From contig NC_132994.1 of NCBI RefSeq assembly GCF_048564905.1, positions 10,937,652 to 11,001,651 on the forward strand: a stretch of DNA of 64,000 bases, given 5' to 3'. This document shows, one piece after another, positions 1 to 10,797 of the stretch. This stretch comes from Vicugna pacos. Its lineage: Eukaryota; Chordata; Mammalia; Artiodactyla; Camelidae. Position 1 is the first letter of the stretch. Each line of letters opens with the position of its first letter. Under the pieces are notes generated by a model that was not told the origin of the DNA, did not search any database, and saw only the letters and a list, made by a program, of their open reading frames with translations. The position numbers were made by a program, and so were the translations under genes.

Positions 1-1172
1 GCCAAAATATATAAAGAATTCATACAACACAACAACAGAAATCTGGTAAAAAGTGGGCAGATTTTCTAAATAGACTTTTTTTTTTTTCCAGAAAAGACAT
101 ACACATGGCCAACAGGCATGAAAAGATGTTTAACCTCACTAATTATTAGGGAAATGCAAATTAAAACTACAGTGAGAGATCATCTCACATTTGTTAAAAT
201 GGCTATTTTCAAAGAAGACATGAAATAACAAATGTTAGTAAGGATGTGGAGAAAAGGGAATCTTTGTACATTTTTGAAGGACTGTAAATTTGTATAACCA
301 CTGTGGAAAACAGTATGGCGATTACTCAGAAAACTAAGAATAAAACTATCATATGACCCAGTTATTCCACTTCTGGGTATTTATCCAAAGAACACAAAAC
401 ATTGATTCAAAGAGATATTTACATGCCACTGTTCATTACAGCATTATTCCTGAGAGCCAAGATATGGAAACAACCTAAGTGTCCACTGATGGATGGTGAA
501 TGGATAAAGAAGGTGTGGTATATGAATACATGTGAGACTATTCAGCCATTAAAAAGAATGAAATCCTGCCATTTTCAACAACATGGATGAACCTTGAAGA
601 TATTAAGTGAAATACATCAGATGGAGAAAGACAAATACTGTATGATTTCACTCATATGTGGAATCTAAAAGATAAAAATTAACTTAAAAATAAAATATAA
701 ACAATTTCAGATATAGACATCAGATTAGTGGTTATGAGAGGGAAAGGGGACTGGGGTGGGCAAAAAGGGTGAAGGGGGTCAACTGTATGGTGATGGATGG
801 TAACAAAAACAACAGAAAAAAAAACAAGCTTATAGATACAGACTGCAGGCAGTGGCTGGGGAGTAGGTGAAATTGGTTAAGGTGGTCAGAAGGTACAGGA
901 CTTATATATTTTACAGTTATAAAATATATAAGTCATGAGGATGTAATGTACAGCATGGTAACTGCAGTTAATAATACCATATTGCATATTGGAATGTTGC
1001 TTAGACAGTAAATCACAAGAAAAAAATTTTTTTGTAACTATGTGTGGTGATGAGTGTTAACTAGACTTACTGTGGTGGTCATTTCCCATATATACAGATA
1101 CTAAATCATTACACTGTACACCTAAAACTAATATAACGTTAAATGTTGGTTATACCTCAGTTAAAGCAAAAG
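1..1172 (+). mobile_element. LINE-1 3' end, old, 5'-truncated by window edge
   Basis: This is the C-terminal part of L1 ORF2 followed by the 3' UTR. Around 400-590 the sense frame encodes the typical end of ORF2 (AKIWKQPKCP, then EWIKKVWY). The 3' UTR carries the usual 'atggaacctaaaagataaaa' region and ends at about 1172 in the phrase 'ggttatacctcagttaaagcaaaa'. The frame is interrupted repeatedly, so this copy is dead. It ends in the same way as the L1 at 8562-9832, so the two belong to the same or sister old subfamilies. A T-run near 69-80 looks like later slippage. Confidence 0.9.
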
Positions 1173-1289
1173 TGTGAAAGATGAGGGAAAAATCTTGTGA
1201 AATTTCTTTTATGTGCTTGTGGCTTTCTTAGATCTTTTATGTACTTCCCTCTAATGTGCTTCAACTTCAAGACAGACTGGTGTTTTCCA

Positions 1290-1965
1290 GTTCAGTTCAG
1301 TTCTGATGCCAGCCATCTGGACTCAGTGCAGATCCCACAGGATAAAGACATAAACCCCAAAAAGACATAAACCCCACCTTCTCTTCAGGTGCCAGCCACC
1401 AGTTCGGGAATCTGTACTTCTGACAAACTGGCTGTAAATGTCGGGGAGTTTCCACCTCCCTCATGTTTGACACTTTACTATAATGATTCACAGAACCCAG
1501 GAAAGTATTCGACTTATAAAAAGGATACAAATTAGGATCCACCAAATGAAGAGGCACATAGTACAAGGTCTGGGAGGGTCCTAAACACAGAATTTACATG
1601 CCCTCTCCTCCTGGAATCGGGGTGCAGCACCTTGCTAGAATATCAGTGTGTTCACCAACCAGGAAGCTCCACTCAGCATCATTTTCCAGAGTTTTTGTTG
1701 GAGTTCCTTATGTAGATGTGATGGATTGAATGACTGGCCACGCGGTTGAACTCCATCTCTAGCCCCCACCTCCCCAGAGGTCAGGCTGGCAGAAAGCCTC
1801 AATCTTCTGATTACATAGCTGGTGCGGCAGGTGACCAACCCCTGTGCTCACTCATCTCATTAGCATCATCTCAGGCATGAGCCGAGGGCATACCAGGAGT
1901 AACAGACACTCCTTTCATTCAGGAAGTTCCAAGGATAAAGATCAGACAAATTCTTCATTCTATAA
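1290..1965. mobile_element. Ancient LTR-like repeat (retroviral-type fossil), family not named
   Basis: The block contains phrases I associate with a mammalian LTR consensus: 'atgattcacagaacccagg', 'gaagaggcacatagtacaaggtc', 'gtgttcaccaaccaggaagctcc' and 'cattcaggaagttccaagg'. It reads as a non-coding solo LTR-like fossil with no internal viral genes. The open frames inside it on the minus strand look like chance. Class and orientation are uncertain. A RepeatMasker run would settle the name. Confidence 0.4.
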
Positions 1966-2171
1966 TACGTGCTTACTGAATTTTTTTACTACACTTTTAT
2001 GAAAAATAATACACCCTTAGACTGAAGTTCTTCTTTCATGGAAGCCTGTGCAGGGTTTTCCATAACTGCTTCAAGACTATGTATATAAAACATTGTTGCT
2101 GCCTCATGGATCATCAAAATAAGTAATTATGTCCATATTAATTTTATGCAATTGTATACACAGATTTAAAT

Positions 2172-2314
2172 ATTTTGTTTGTTTGTTTGTTTTTTCTGAG
2201 GGGGAAGTTATTAGGTTTATTCATTTATTTATGTTTGGAGGAGGTACTGGGGATTGAACCCAGAACCTCGTGCGTGCTAAGCATGCGCTCTACCACTTGA
2301 GCTATACCCTCCCC
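2172..2314 (-). mobile_element. Camelid tRNA-Ala-derived SINE (vic-1 type)
   Basis: Read on the minus strand it starts GGGGAGGGTATAGCTCAAGT, a pol III A box. It runs through the tRNA-like 'gcatgcttagcacgc' (AGC anticodon region) and the B box GGTTCTGGGTTCAATCCCC, then an AT-rich body and an AAAC-repeat tail (2176-2192 on the plus strand). The flanks hold only an imperfect candidate target duplication (taaatatttt / taaatgtattt). The strong B box and intact tRNA region suggest a moderately young insertion. Confidence 0.9.
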
Positions 2315-2692
2315 ACTAAATGTATTTATGCATGTGTATACATATGTATGTGCATATATACACAATCTCCTAAAGTAAGTGGTATATGTAGGTTGGGTAC
2401 TCTTTCTACGAGTTTTCTTGAAATTTGTATCTTTGAAAAGATACTACTACTAAACTTTCTAGTATACTTTCTAAGAATAACTGTACCATAGTAATTTTCT
2501 GTGAATAATGAATGCCCAGGAACACGTTAGGTTAGACTCAAATAAGTAATATTATTTGATGGTATATCACATCATCTAAGATCACTAGAAAAATCATTCT
2601 GTGTAAGAAGATTTTCCACATGAGTAAGATACTTCTTAAATTTTATTTCAACATTTTAAGAGAATGCTATCGTAAATTTAGTTTATGAAACT
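2315..2692. other. AT-rich unique DNA
   Basis: No gene or recognisable repeat. There is a short alternating TG/TA tract at about 2334-2365. Confidence 0.6.
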
Positions 2693-2700
2693 ATGAATCA

Positions 2701-2826
2701 AACATCATTTATATATTTTTTCAGAATCACCTTCATTTTTCAGAACATCATTTATACATTTTTCAAAACCATCATCATTTTTCAGAACATCATTTATACA
2801 TTTTTTCAGAACCATCATCGGTTTTG
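2701..2826. repeat. Three-unit tandem repeat, 41-43 bp period
   Basis: Three head-to-tail units start at 2701, 2744 and 2786. Each begins AACATCATTTATA, runs through a T-stretch and TCA(G/A)AA(C/T)C, and ends CATTTTTCAG or a derivative. The units are 43, 42 and about 41 bp. The frame across them shows a repeating IIYTFF-like peptide, but this follows from the tandem structure and does not indicate a gene. Confidence 0.85.
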
Positions 2827-4064
2827 GAATTGTGCTGCATTAGTTACATTCTTGAAGGCATATTCTTCAATTATATCACGGTCCTTTTCCATTTGAAAAG
2901 CCCCAGAGATGTTCCTGTCTGAGTTGTATATTTTCTCTAACTCCTCCTTTGCTCTCTACTCTCACGTTTCCTGTCCTGCAGCAGCACCCCCTCCTCTGTC
3001 CTGTTACCAGCAGGCTGACTGGGAGTTGAGAGGAGGTGAGTGAGGATCAGTGACCCTCCTGCAGAGTCTCGTGCACAGGCCACCAGGAACAGATCCGTGG
3101 TGGCCATTTCTCTGTCTCAGGGCCTGCACATTCCAAGATGCTTGATGTTTGGAAGTGAGACATCAAGAGCAGTGGGCTTTATGCCCCCAAAGTGGAGCAT
3201 TTTACAAGAAACTGCTGTATTTCTTTACATTATGAATTGGATTACAGAAAGTTTTTGAACAAAATACTTGTTCTTTTCTTGCTGAAGCCACTCTCTTGAA
3301 GTATTTGAAGGGTTTTTGTTGTATTAGTGAATATGTCATCTTTTAATGTCATTTTTCACATCAGATCCAGATATTACATTTTGAGGTTGAATCTGAATAA
3401 ATGTCAGCCACTACTCCAACCGACCTGGCCCTGCCTTCTGCCTGTTGGAAGGGCTTGATGCTGCCTTGGATAAACTTTCCTTAGAGTCCTAAAGAAGCTT
3501 TCTTGTTGATTTTACTCGCTGGCTACTTAGACATTTGTTTTCCATAAATAATGGCCATCTGGGTCTCTGTTCTATTTATACCAGACATTTCACCAGCTTT
3601 GGTTTCTTCTACTCAAGGTCCATCTTAATTGCACAGTGGGGATGGCTTCACTTAGTGGAGCCGTGCATTCTCTCCCAAGAATTCCCCTTTCATGATTTCT
3701 CTTGTTCTCCGTGCCTTCCTTCAGAAAGATAAGTGTCAGACATTTAAGTGACTGTGGGCCTCATGGAACCAAACATGGTCCTGTTAAGATTTTGTTAACA
3801 CACAGACCTGATGTGACCTTGATGGCTTACACCAATCCGTCTAGTCCGGTTCTGCTGCCTTTGAGAAGGCTGAGGGGTGGGGACACTGCTGAGCGGGTTA
3901 CTGCAGAGACTGGGGACATCTACCCTCCCCGCTTTAAGCAGTCTGCCTCTCCCCCGCCTCCGGGCATGCTGGCCGGCCAGAGACAGAGGGCCCTGCGGTA
4001 GTAGCCAAACAGATGTTTTACCTGTACTGACAATAACTTCGAAGTCATCTGTCCAAAGGAACCC
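2827..4064. other. Unique DNA, no gene seen
   Basis: Mixed-composition single-copy sequence. The 99-103 aa frames at 3702-4106 overlap in opposite directions, carry no recognisable domain and lie in a locally GC-richer stretch, so I treat them as chance. Confidence 0.55.
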
Positions 4065-4086
4065 TGCCGTGCCCTCTAGGGGGAAG
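4065..4086 (-). promoter_or_regulatory. CTCF-like motif
   Basis: TGCCGTGCCCTCTAGGGGGA resembles the reverse complement of the CTCF core (GCGCCCTCTAGTGG style), with the motif on the minus strand. It is a moderate match. It sits 24 bp before a pair of AP-1 sites. Confidence 0.3.
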
Positions 4087-4109
4087 TGAGTCTGCGGGAT
4101 CGTCACTCA

Positions 4110-4160
4110 TGACTCAGCTCATTTCCTGTCCTGTCGTGTCTTCTCCCACCAGATGACTCA
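4110..4160. promoter_or_regulatory. Paired AP-1 / NF-E2-like sites
   Basis: Two perfect TGACTCA sites lie at 4110-4116 and 4154-4160, 44 bp apart. The first reads TGACTCAGC, which also fits the longer NF-E2/MAF half-site, and an ETS-like TTCCTG follows at about 4122. Perfect heptamers this close together are unlikely by chance (roughly one per 8 kb counting both strands), so this is a candidate enhancer core. Confidence 0.4.
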
Positions 4161-5914
4161 GTTCTCTTTACAGTTCCTTATAGCCCTGAGAGCACGCACC
4201 CCGCATTGCGTTTTTTCCTACTTCTTTGTTTCCCTAGATGCATACCTGGAGTCCTTCTATAGGTAGGGGTCCTGCTCGCTTCTGCATCCTCTGCACTCAG
4301 CAGAGGGTACGGGCGTGAAGGGACCCAATTAATGCCTGTAGTAGGACTGCAGGGAGAGAGAGAGGAGCGCCCGGCAGGCAGAAGCATACCATTGTGAAGT
4401 GCTAAGTGTTCGAGCTAAACTAGTCCTTAAAGAATTTAGCTGCTTTGATTCCAGTCTCTGAGCCTGTTCCTTCACTTAACAGACTCTTATAGTAAGAACC
4501 AAATCATCTGGTTTATTTATACGGCTCTGTCAAGGACTACTGTGATGGAAGTCCAGACAAATAAATGATCAGTTTGTTTGCTTTGCGAATGCTGAAAAGG
4601 CACTTCCAGCCTGAGACTAGGTTTAACATTTTAGTATAAAATAATGACAAAGTTCCTCTCAGTGGAGTTGATGGCCCCAGAATTAAGGGCACAGATGCTA
4701 AGAAAGCCCAGGGGAAGCAGGGTAAAGCTATTTAAAGGTGACTCAGGAGATCTCATAGAACAAAGAAATGCTGAGTCCCTGGATCAGGAACTCTCTATTA
4801 TTTATGTGAAGAGATCTGAGAATTAAAATCGATGTGGGACTGTCCACCAATGTGCTGTTCTGATGATCAAGAGAGTGATGGACAGGAGTCAGACCACAGG
4901 CGCTATCCTCAGAGAACTGTGCAAATATAAAATTTTAAAGCACCTGGGGTTTAATCTATGACGTTATTGAGTTAGTCACCAAAAGGGTGCACTGCTTACA
5001 AACTTATTTTTACCAACCTGCCTCTCGAGTAGTCTGACCAAGTTGATCTGTCTCACACTAGGATAGCCGGGCCTTTGTATATATCCTGTGAGACGCCGTG
5101 TCCAACCCACACGTCTGCCACCTCCAGGGCCTTCTGATGTCAGAATGGCTTCAAAACAGTCATCTTACCTTTAGGTTCCTGGTACCACCCTTCTATGCAA
5201 AAAGGAAGTGTCTGCTAGATTGCTACCATCTATGAAAGATCTTCTGGCAGAGGAAAGTAGATAAAGGTGTTCCTCAGTTTCTTCCATGTCTCTAGACGAA
5301 CAGTTCACAGTAGCCTGGAGGTGCATCCCACAACTGGCCACAGCTCAGCACGTAAGTAATCCCAGTGGCCTCCCACTGGGTGCACAGCACCTTAAGGATA
5401 GGGACTAGATCTTTACTTTGAGGAAGACCATAACGATGATGATGATAAAAGGTAATAGATAATACTTATTTGAAAATTTGGGGTCCTGTGCTGTGTTTTT
5501 AATATCCAGCCTCAGGAAACAGATTTGAGAAAAGTAGGCAAAATTGGCTAATGAGAAAAGCATCATTTTAAAACAAGGCTAATTATGACAGATTTTTAAA
5601 AATATCTCTGTTAACGTATATTCCATTCATTAATATTTTTATGTATAAATCTTGCATACTTGTTAAACTACTTTCCATAGGAAACAAGGCAAATATCAAA
5701 TCCCCAATGTTAGTAGTTTTAATAGTTTAGGACTTTTCATCTAAGTAACTCACAAATTAGTCAGCCTCTTAGAACCACTGTCTGGAATTCAGCATTTTAG
5801 GCAGGTAACTGTACCATTATCTGTATAAAGCAAAATGGATTAATACCCATTGAATCATTTTTATTCTTCTCTCCCTGGCACTTTGATCCGAAGATGACTC
5901 ACCCATCCATACCC
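4161..5914. other. Unique DNA, no gene seen
   Basis: Single-copy, mostly AT-rich sequence with stops in all frames. A short GAT-repeat lies at about 5434-5446. Confidence 0.55.
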
Positions 5915-6015
5915 CTCACTCCCTTTGAGCCTTGGCTCACAACTCATCTCTAGGAAGTCTCCCCTAACTGAGGGCACTCTGCTCTGATCAGCCTTTTGCT
6001 TCGTACTCCCTCGGT
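5915..6015 (+). mobile_element. LINE-2 fragment, doubtful
   Basis: The stretch 'cctttgagccttggctcacaactcatctctaggaagtctcccctaactga' resembles the L2 3' region ('ctcagctcaaatgtcacctcctcagagaggccttccctgacc'). The match is short and diverged. Confidence 0.3.
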
Positions 6016-6123
6016 ACTGGGTCCAGCACCCAGGGTGCAGCAGAGGAAAAGGACATGCACCAGCTTTGTAGGAGAAGTGGTTTTAAGTGAGTGTGTGCTT
6101 CTGTTGCAACCATAGTTCATTGA

Positions 6124-6147
6124 GTGTGTGTGTGTGTGTGTGTGTGT
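6124..6147. repeat. (GT)n microsatellite
   Basis: An uninterrupted run of about 12 GT units. The 104 and 65 aa frames that start in or near it owe their valine-cysteine runs to the repeat. Confidence 0.95.
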
Positions 6148-6198
6148 ATGAGATGTATGTTGTACGCATCACACATAGTCGGCAGGTGGCCCTCCTAC

Positions 6199-6371
6199 CT
6201 TCGGCCGCGTGGTCACGTGCAGTGTCGCACCGGCCCCTGGCTGAGCCCCAGCTCCTTTGTCAGCTCCTTCAGCGCCTCCTCCTGTGCTTCCGAGGCTGCA
6301 GGCTGCGTGGGGAACTGCTGAGATGGGGGAGCTTCATCCCCCTCAGCCCCTCGACTGAGGCCTCCTGCCTT
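6199..6371 (-). CDS. Candidate exon, unrecognised protein
   Basis: On the minus strand a 173-bp GC-rich segment is bounded by a good splice acceptor (a pyrimidine-rich stretch ending TCTGTCTACTAG) and a good donor (GAAG followed by GTAGGA). Read in phase 0 from the acceptor, it gives 52 codons up to a TGA at 6215-6213. The translation begins KAGGLSRGAEGDEAPP and ends EEALKELTKELGLSQGPV plus five residues. The glutamate/lysine-rich helical end looks more like real protein than chance sequence. I do not recognise the family. The stop falls 14 bp before the donor, so this would be a last coding exon with spliced 3' UTR, a poison exon, or a false call. A second frame is also open across part of it. 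No neighbouring exon was found. Confidence 0.3.
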
Positions 6372-8561
6372 CTAGTAGACAGAACAAGGCTGAGGTATTA
6401 AAACTTAGGGTTACGTTTCTCACTGAATCATCATGGTGACAACTGACCTTTTCCTTTATTGTATTGAATTCATTCTTTTAGAAACTACTGATTTTAATTG
6501 TATCTTACTTATTGCTTCTAATAAAATCTGGCATGCGGAATACGGAGCCAGGGGTATGTTCAGTGAACATTTAATTGAACATTTAGGTCATGCACCTGTA
6601 CTCTTTGACTTGGTTTTCTGCCCTGTGATGATCCAGTTCTCTCCTACATCTCTTGCATTTGTAGCAATAAGGAAAATGTTGCCTTGTGTTCTCACTCCTT
6701 CCATAGCAGCGTGCTTCTGTCTGAAAGTGCAGACTGCACTTCTGCACTGCCTTGGCTAACACACAGAAGTTCTCAAACTGTTGAATTTAATGAACTGCTC
6801 CATTTTCATATTTTCAGCATTAAATATAGACATCCAAACTGCGAGCCCCACCTCAGGTGTACAGCACCTTTTGTTACCTTAACAGCTGCCAAGGAATGTG
6901 ACTGTTTTTGTAGCTTTAGGCATCTGTGTTCTTTCTGTGTCAGAGAGCAGAAGGCAGCACCTTTTCAAGACCAAGGAAACTTAGCAGTTTCCTTCCTGTC
7001 TAGATGAAGCCTCATGGTTCCGATTTTAAAAGACGAAAATGGAAGAAGGGGACCCCGGCATGGTGCGGGAAGGGACAGCCATCCCACACGGGTATATCCC
7101 GCTGTACGGTGCCTTCCAGAATCTGGCCCTTTCTACCGATCCATAGGTGGCCTTCATCCTCAGGTTCACAAGAAGGCTACTGGGCCTCCAAGCATTGCGT
7201 CTGTATTTCCCAGCAGGAACAGTGGGGAAGAGGGAGAGCAAAAGTGCATTCCACCAGATCTGGCCTGCTATTAGCGAGCTTTCCCAGAAACCTCACCCAG
7301 CTACTTATACTTATGTCTCTTTGACCAGAATTAGCCTTAAGAGAGACTGGGAAATACACCCTTTTAGTTGATCCATTATCACTCTGAACAAAACGGGTTC
7401 TGCTGGTGAAAAAGGAGGAAGAAATGAATATGGAGTAAGCAAGTAGATATGTCTGGGATATGCCTGGGATATTTCAAGGACAGTAAGTCTTCCCTAAAAT
7501 GTCAAGTTAACCTTGACTGAATTTCAGCTAAAACAACAATAAGGATACTGGCACTCTGTGTCTATAGCCTGAACTTCAGAATCTAATTTTTGAAGTCAAA
7601 TTTTGGAGCATGTAAAGAAATATTAATAGTTGTTCACTGTTTCAATAAATATTTGGATTTTTTGACTTTCTCAAGCCCAACTCAGAAATAGGAAAATAAA
7701 CATAAGAAATGTTTAATTCTGCAAATGACCTACAAAAATACATGAGGATTTTTCTATCCAGGAAAGTATTTCTTCTCCTGAAGGTCCCCTGTTACATAAA
7801 ACGGCATAGATAGAAGAAGTAGTCGTGGGGCTATAGGAGCTTCCTCTCCAGTCTCCTTCAGTTCTGAGAGATTGAGACAGAGACAGACAGACGGGTAGCG
7901 TTCTGTTGGACGTCAGAGCCACCTCGCTCGTGTGCGGGGATTCGTCGTCTTCCTGGCAGGTGCTGAGGTGAAACCCGTGGGCATTTTCCAGGTGAGCATG
8001 TTCCATCTGTGTTGAGGATTTTCCAGCCCTGGTGAAGGGTCAGTTTAATTTGACACTGAGGATGTACAAATCACATCAAAATATAATAGAAGGGTATCAG
8101 CTGTCACCTTAATACCATTTATTTTAGTTTTTACTCAGATTATGCACTAATTCAGAAAGTGTCTGAACATACGATTAGGCAGAGCAGGCAGCTGGCAGCG
8201 TGATAAAACTGGGGAACTGCGGGAAGGGCCTCCCCCACAGACATGCCATTTTCCTCACGTTGAGCTAGAGGGCTGCTGAGGCAATAAGGTAAGTGTATAC
8301 CGCCTTTAAAGAGAAAAGTTCGTTTCAGTTTCATGTTCTATGAGATGTAAATATCTTACGGCAAAAGAGTTTATCCAATTAATTATTATGAGAATAAGCC
8401 TTTAGGCTAAAGGCGGAACCCAAGACAGATCAATTCAATAAAATGCAAAGTCTAAAACAATACAGAGAAATGGGACACCACAGGGACCCCAGCCCACCTG
8501 GAAGCTGAGCTAAGTCAGATTCTCGAAGCAAACTGAAAGGGACTGGGACACACTCTGCCTG
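6372..8561. other. Mostly unique DNA with weak coding-like islands
   Basis: No confident gene. At 7039 an ATG in fair context opens a 35-codon frame (starting MEEGDPGMVREG) in a locally GC-rich patch. The opposite strand is open there too. At about 7922-7991 a frame ending in AGAEVKPVGIFQ runs into a strong donor-like CCAG followed by GTGAGC. Neither is recognisable or supported by other exons. Confidence 0.4.
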
Positions 8562-9832
8562 CTATACACTCATGAAACTCCCAGAAGAAACATAGATGGT
8601 GAGCTCCTTGACATTGTTCTTAGCAATTACTTTTTGGATGTGACACCAAAAGCAAAAGTCAGCAAGTGGGATTCCATCAAACTGAAATGCTTCAGCAAAG
8701 CAAACAAAATCAACAGAATGAAACGGCAACCTACTGAATGGGAGAAAATGTTTGCAAATCACATACCTGATAAAGAGTTAATATCCAAAATACATAAAGA
8801 ACTCATATAACTCAATAGTAAAAGAAAAAGCAATTAAAAAATGGACAGAGGAGTTGAAGAGGCCAACAGGTAAATGGAAAGATGCCCAACGTGTCTCATC
8901 ACCAAAGAAATGGACATTAAAACCACAGTGAGGTATCGCCTCACGCCTGTTAGAATGTTTATTATCAAAAGACAAGAAATAAATGATAGTAAATTGATGT
9001 AGCCACTATGGAAAACAGTGTGGAGGTTCCTCAAAAAATTAAAAATAGAACTACCATACGATCCAGCAGTTCCCCTTCTGAGTGTTAGTCTTAACTAATT
9101 TGAAACTCTAGTTAGAAAAGATACATGTACCTTACGTCCATTGCAGCAGCATTTACAATAGCCAAATAGCCTGACATGGAAACAACCTATATGCTCATCG
9201 ATGGATGAAGGTATAAAGAAAATATTGGGTGTATATACGTATATAGGGATACGCCTTTGTATATATAATATCTTTATATATATAAGTATATATGTATATA
9301 CATATATATACAATGGACTATTATTATTCCGCCATAAAAAGAATGGAATCTTGCCATTTTCAGCAACACGGATGGGCCTTGAAGCATTATGCTAAATGAA
9401 ATAAGTCAAACAGTAAAAGATGAATACTTTATGATCTCATCTATACATAGGACCAGAAACCAAACAAACCAGTGAGCTCCAGGATATGGACAACAGATTG
9501 GTGGTTGCCTGAAGTGAGGGTGGGGGCAAAATGGATGAAGGGAGTCAAAAGGTGTAGATCTCCAGTTATAAAATGCGTAAGTCATAGGGATGAAATGTAC
9601 CACATGGTGACTGTAGTTAATCATACTGTATGGCATAGTTGAAAGTGGCTAGGAGAGACAATCTTGAAATTTCTCATTATAGGAAAAAAATGTTGTAACT
9701 GTGTGTAGTGGAAGTGAACAAGACTGACTGTGGTGATCATTTTGCTGTAAATATGAATACTGAATCATTACATTGTACACGTGAAACTAATATAATGTTA
9801 CATCAATTATACCTCAATTAAGAAAAACAAAG
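8562..9832 (+). mobile_element. LINE-1 3' end, old
   Basis: Starts within ORF2 (sense phrases for 'atgaaactcccagaagaaaacatag', 'gtgggattccatcaaactgaaa', 'ctgaatgggagaaaatgtttgcaaat') and continues through the ORF2 end and 3' UTR to 'cattgtacacgtgaaactaatataatgttacatc'. It is 5'-truncated and its frame is broken many times. A local TA expansion (about 9219-9312) lies inside it. The 3' UTR is very similar in layout to the element at 1-1172. Confidence 0.9.
9219..9312. repeat. TA/ATAC-rich low-complexity tract inside L1
   Basis: Alternating TA with occasional G and C ('gtatatacgtatatag', 'atatatgtatatacatatatata'). It interrupts the L1 between 'atgaaggtataaagaa' and 'caatggactattattat', which shows that it expanded after insertion. 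Confidence 0.8.
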
Positions 9833-10694
9833 TACCAGTTATCTGTATATAGTCAATTATTGTATTGTTCGACCTTGTTGGAGATGCAGTCCTCTGGGCT
9901 CTAAAAGAATGTTCCTTCATTTATGTATTATTGCAGTGGATAAACTTGGTGAATGTTTCCAACATGTTTCTTAATAAGCAAATGACAAAGCCAGTTTATG
10001 GATATAAATTCATGCTTCCGGTTTTCCCTCTTGTTCTGCTTTCCATTGTGCACTTTTTAGGCCTCCCTTTGATTCATCTCCCTTGCAGCCATCTAGGATG
10101 ACTAAAAACTTCTATAGGAAACATCTGCGTCTTTTTTGTGACCATGTATCTGATTCCACACAATCTAATGCTTCCCCTCCCTGACTTGTGTAGAACTCAG
10201 GATGAGATCACATCTGGTCACTTACAGATCATAACCCTAAGTGCTTTAGGACTGAGTTATACTTTGAAACATGTTCCTAAAATTCTGACACCAAAGAGTC
10301 TCATACAGTCATTGACAGGAGTGTCAGGCATTGGAAGAGTTTGGTGAAATGCTCAATTGCAAACACAAGACTTGGTATGTGTAAGATTCTCTGTCGAGTA
10401 TTCTCAGATTCATCTCAGTAAGCAATTATAGCTGCAGTGTAGAGAAGGGATTCAGAGCTTTGTAAACCATAAGGGAAAAAATGTCATTTACCAAGATTGC
10501 CAAGTTTTTGAAAAAGGAAATGGTCTCCCTTGTTCTCTAGCCCCCCTACCCCAATCAAAAGAACAGGAAGACGGAACGTGTTAAATAAGTCAAGTATTTA
10601 CTTTTCGTTCAAAAATTTAATCTCTTTATTTGGCTTTTTCTGACCTGAGCTGCAACCACTATTTTTCTTAAAGGAGTCTCTTGTTTATCCGCAG
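9833..10694. other. Unique DNA preceding a candidate exon
   Basis: Single-copy, AT-rich. The 78 aa frame at 9865-10101 is hydrophobic but unrecognised and lacks any supporting context. The last 30 bases form a pyrimidine-rich splice-acceptor-like tract for the exon that follows. Confidence 0.45.
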
Positions 10695-10797
10695 GTGCAA
10701 GCCAGTTACGATGCGACGCGCTATGAAAATGTTTTCTCCGTGTTCTGGGTCCTGGAGCAACTTCTTCAAAAGGAAACTGAAGAAGGCAACATTTCAG
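10695..10797 (+). CDS. Candidate internal exon, unrecognised protein
   Basis: A 103-bp segment lies between an acceptor-like tract (TCTCTTGTTTATCCGCAG) and a donor (TTTCAG followed by GTATAG). In the first frame it reads VQASYDATRYENVFSVFW, then VLEQLLQKETEEGNIS: 34 codons plus one base, so splicing would change phase. Four CpGs in the first 35 bases inside very AT-rich DNA, and the amphipathic-helix look of the peptide, suggest selection. The next frame is also open (MRRAMKMFSPCSGSW and so on) and the third is closed, so the coding frame is not proven. I cannot name the gene. No partner exon was recognised on the plus strand, so it may be one exon of a gene with large introns, an old remnant, or chance. 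Confidence 0.4.

Noticed and set aside
2693-2896. Repeating IIYTFF-like peptide frame
   Set aside because: Produced by the 42-bp tandem repeat; no sign of translation.
6087-6401. 104-codon plus-strand frame
   Set aside because: Its start runs through the GT microsatellite and the rest is antisense to the better minus-strand exon candidate.
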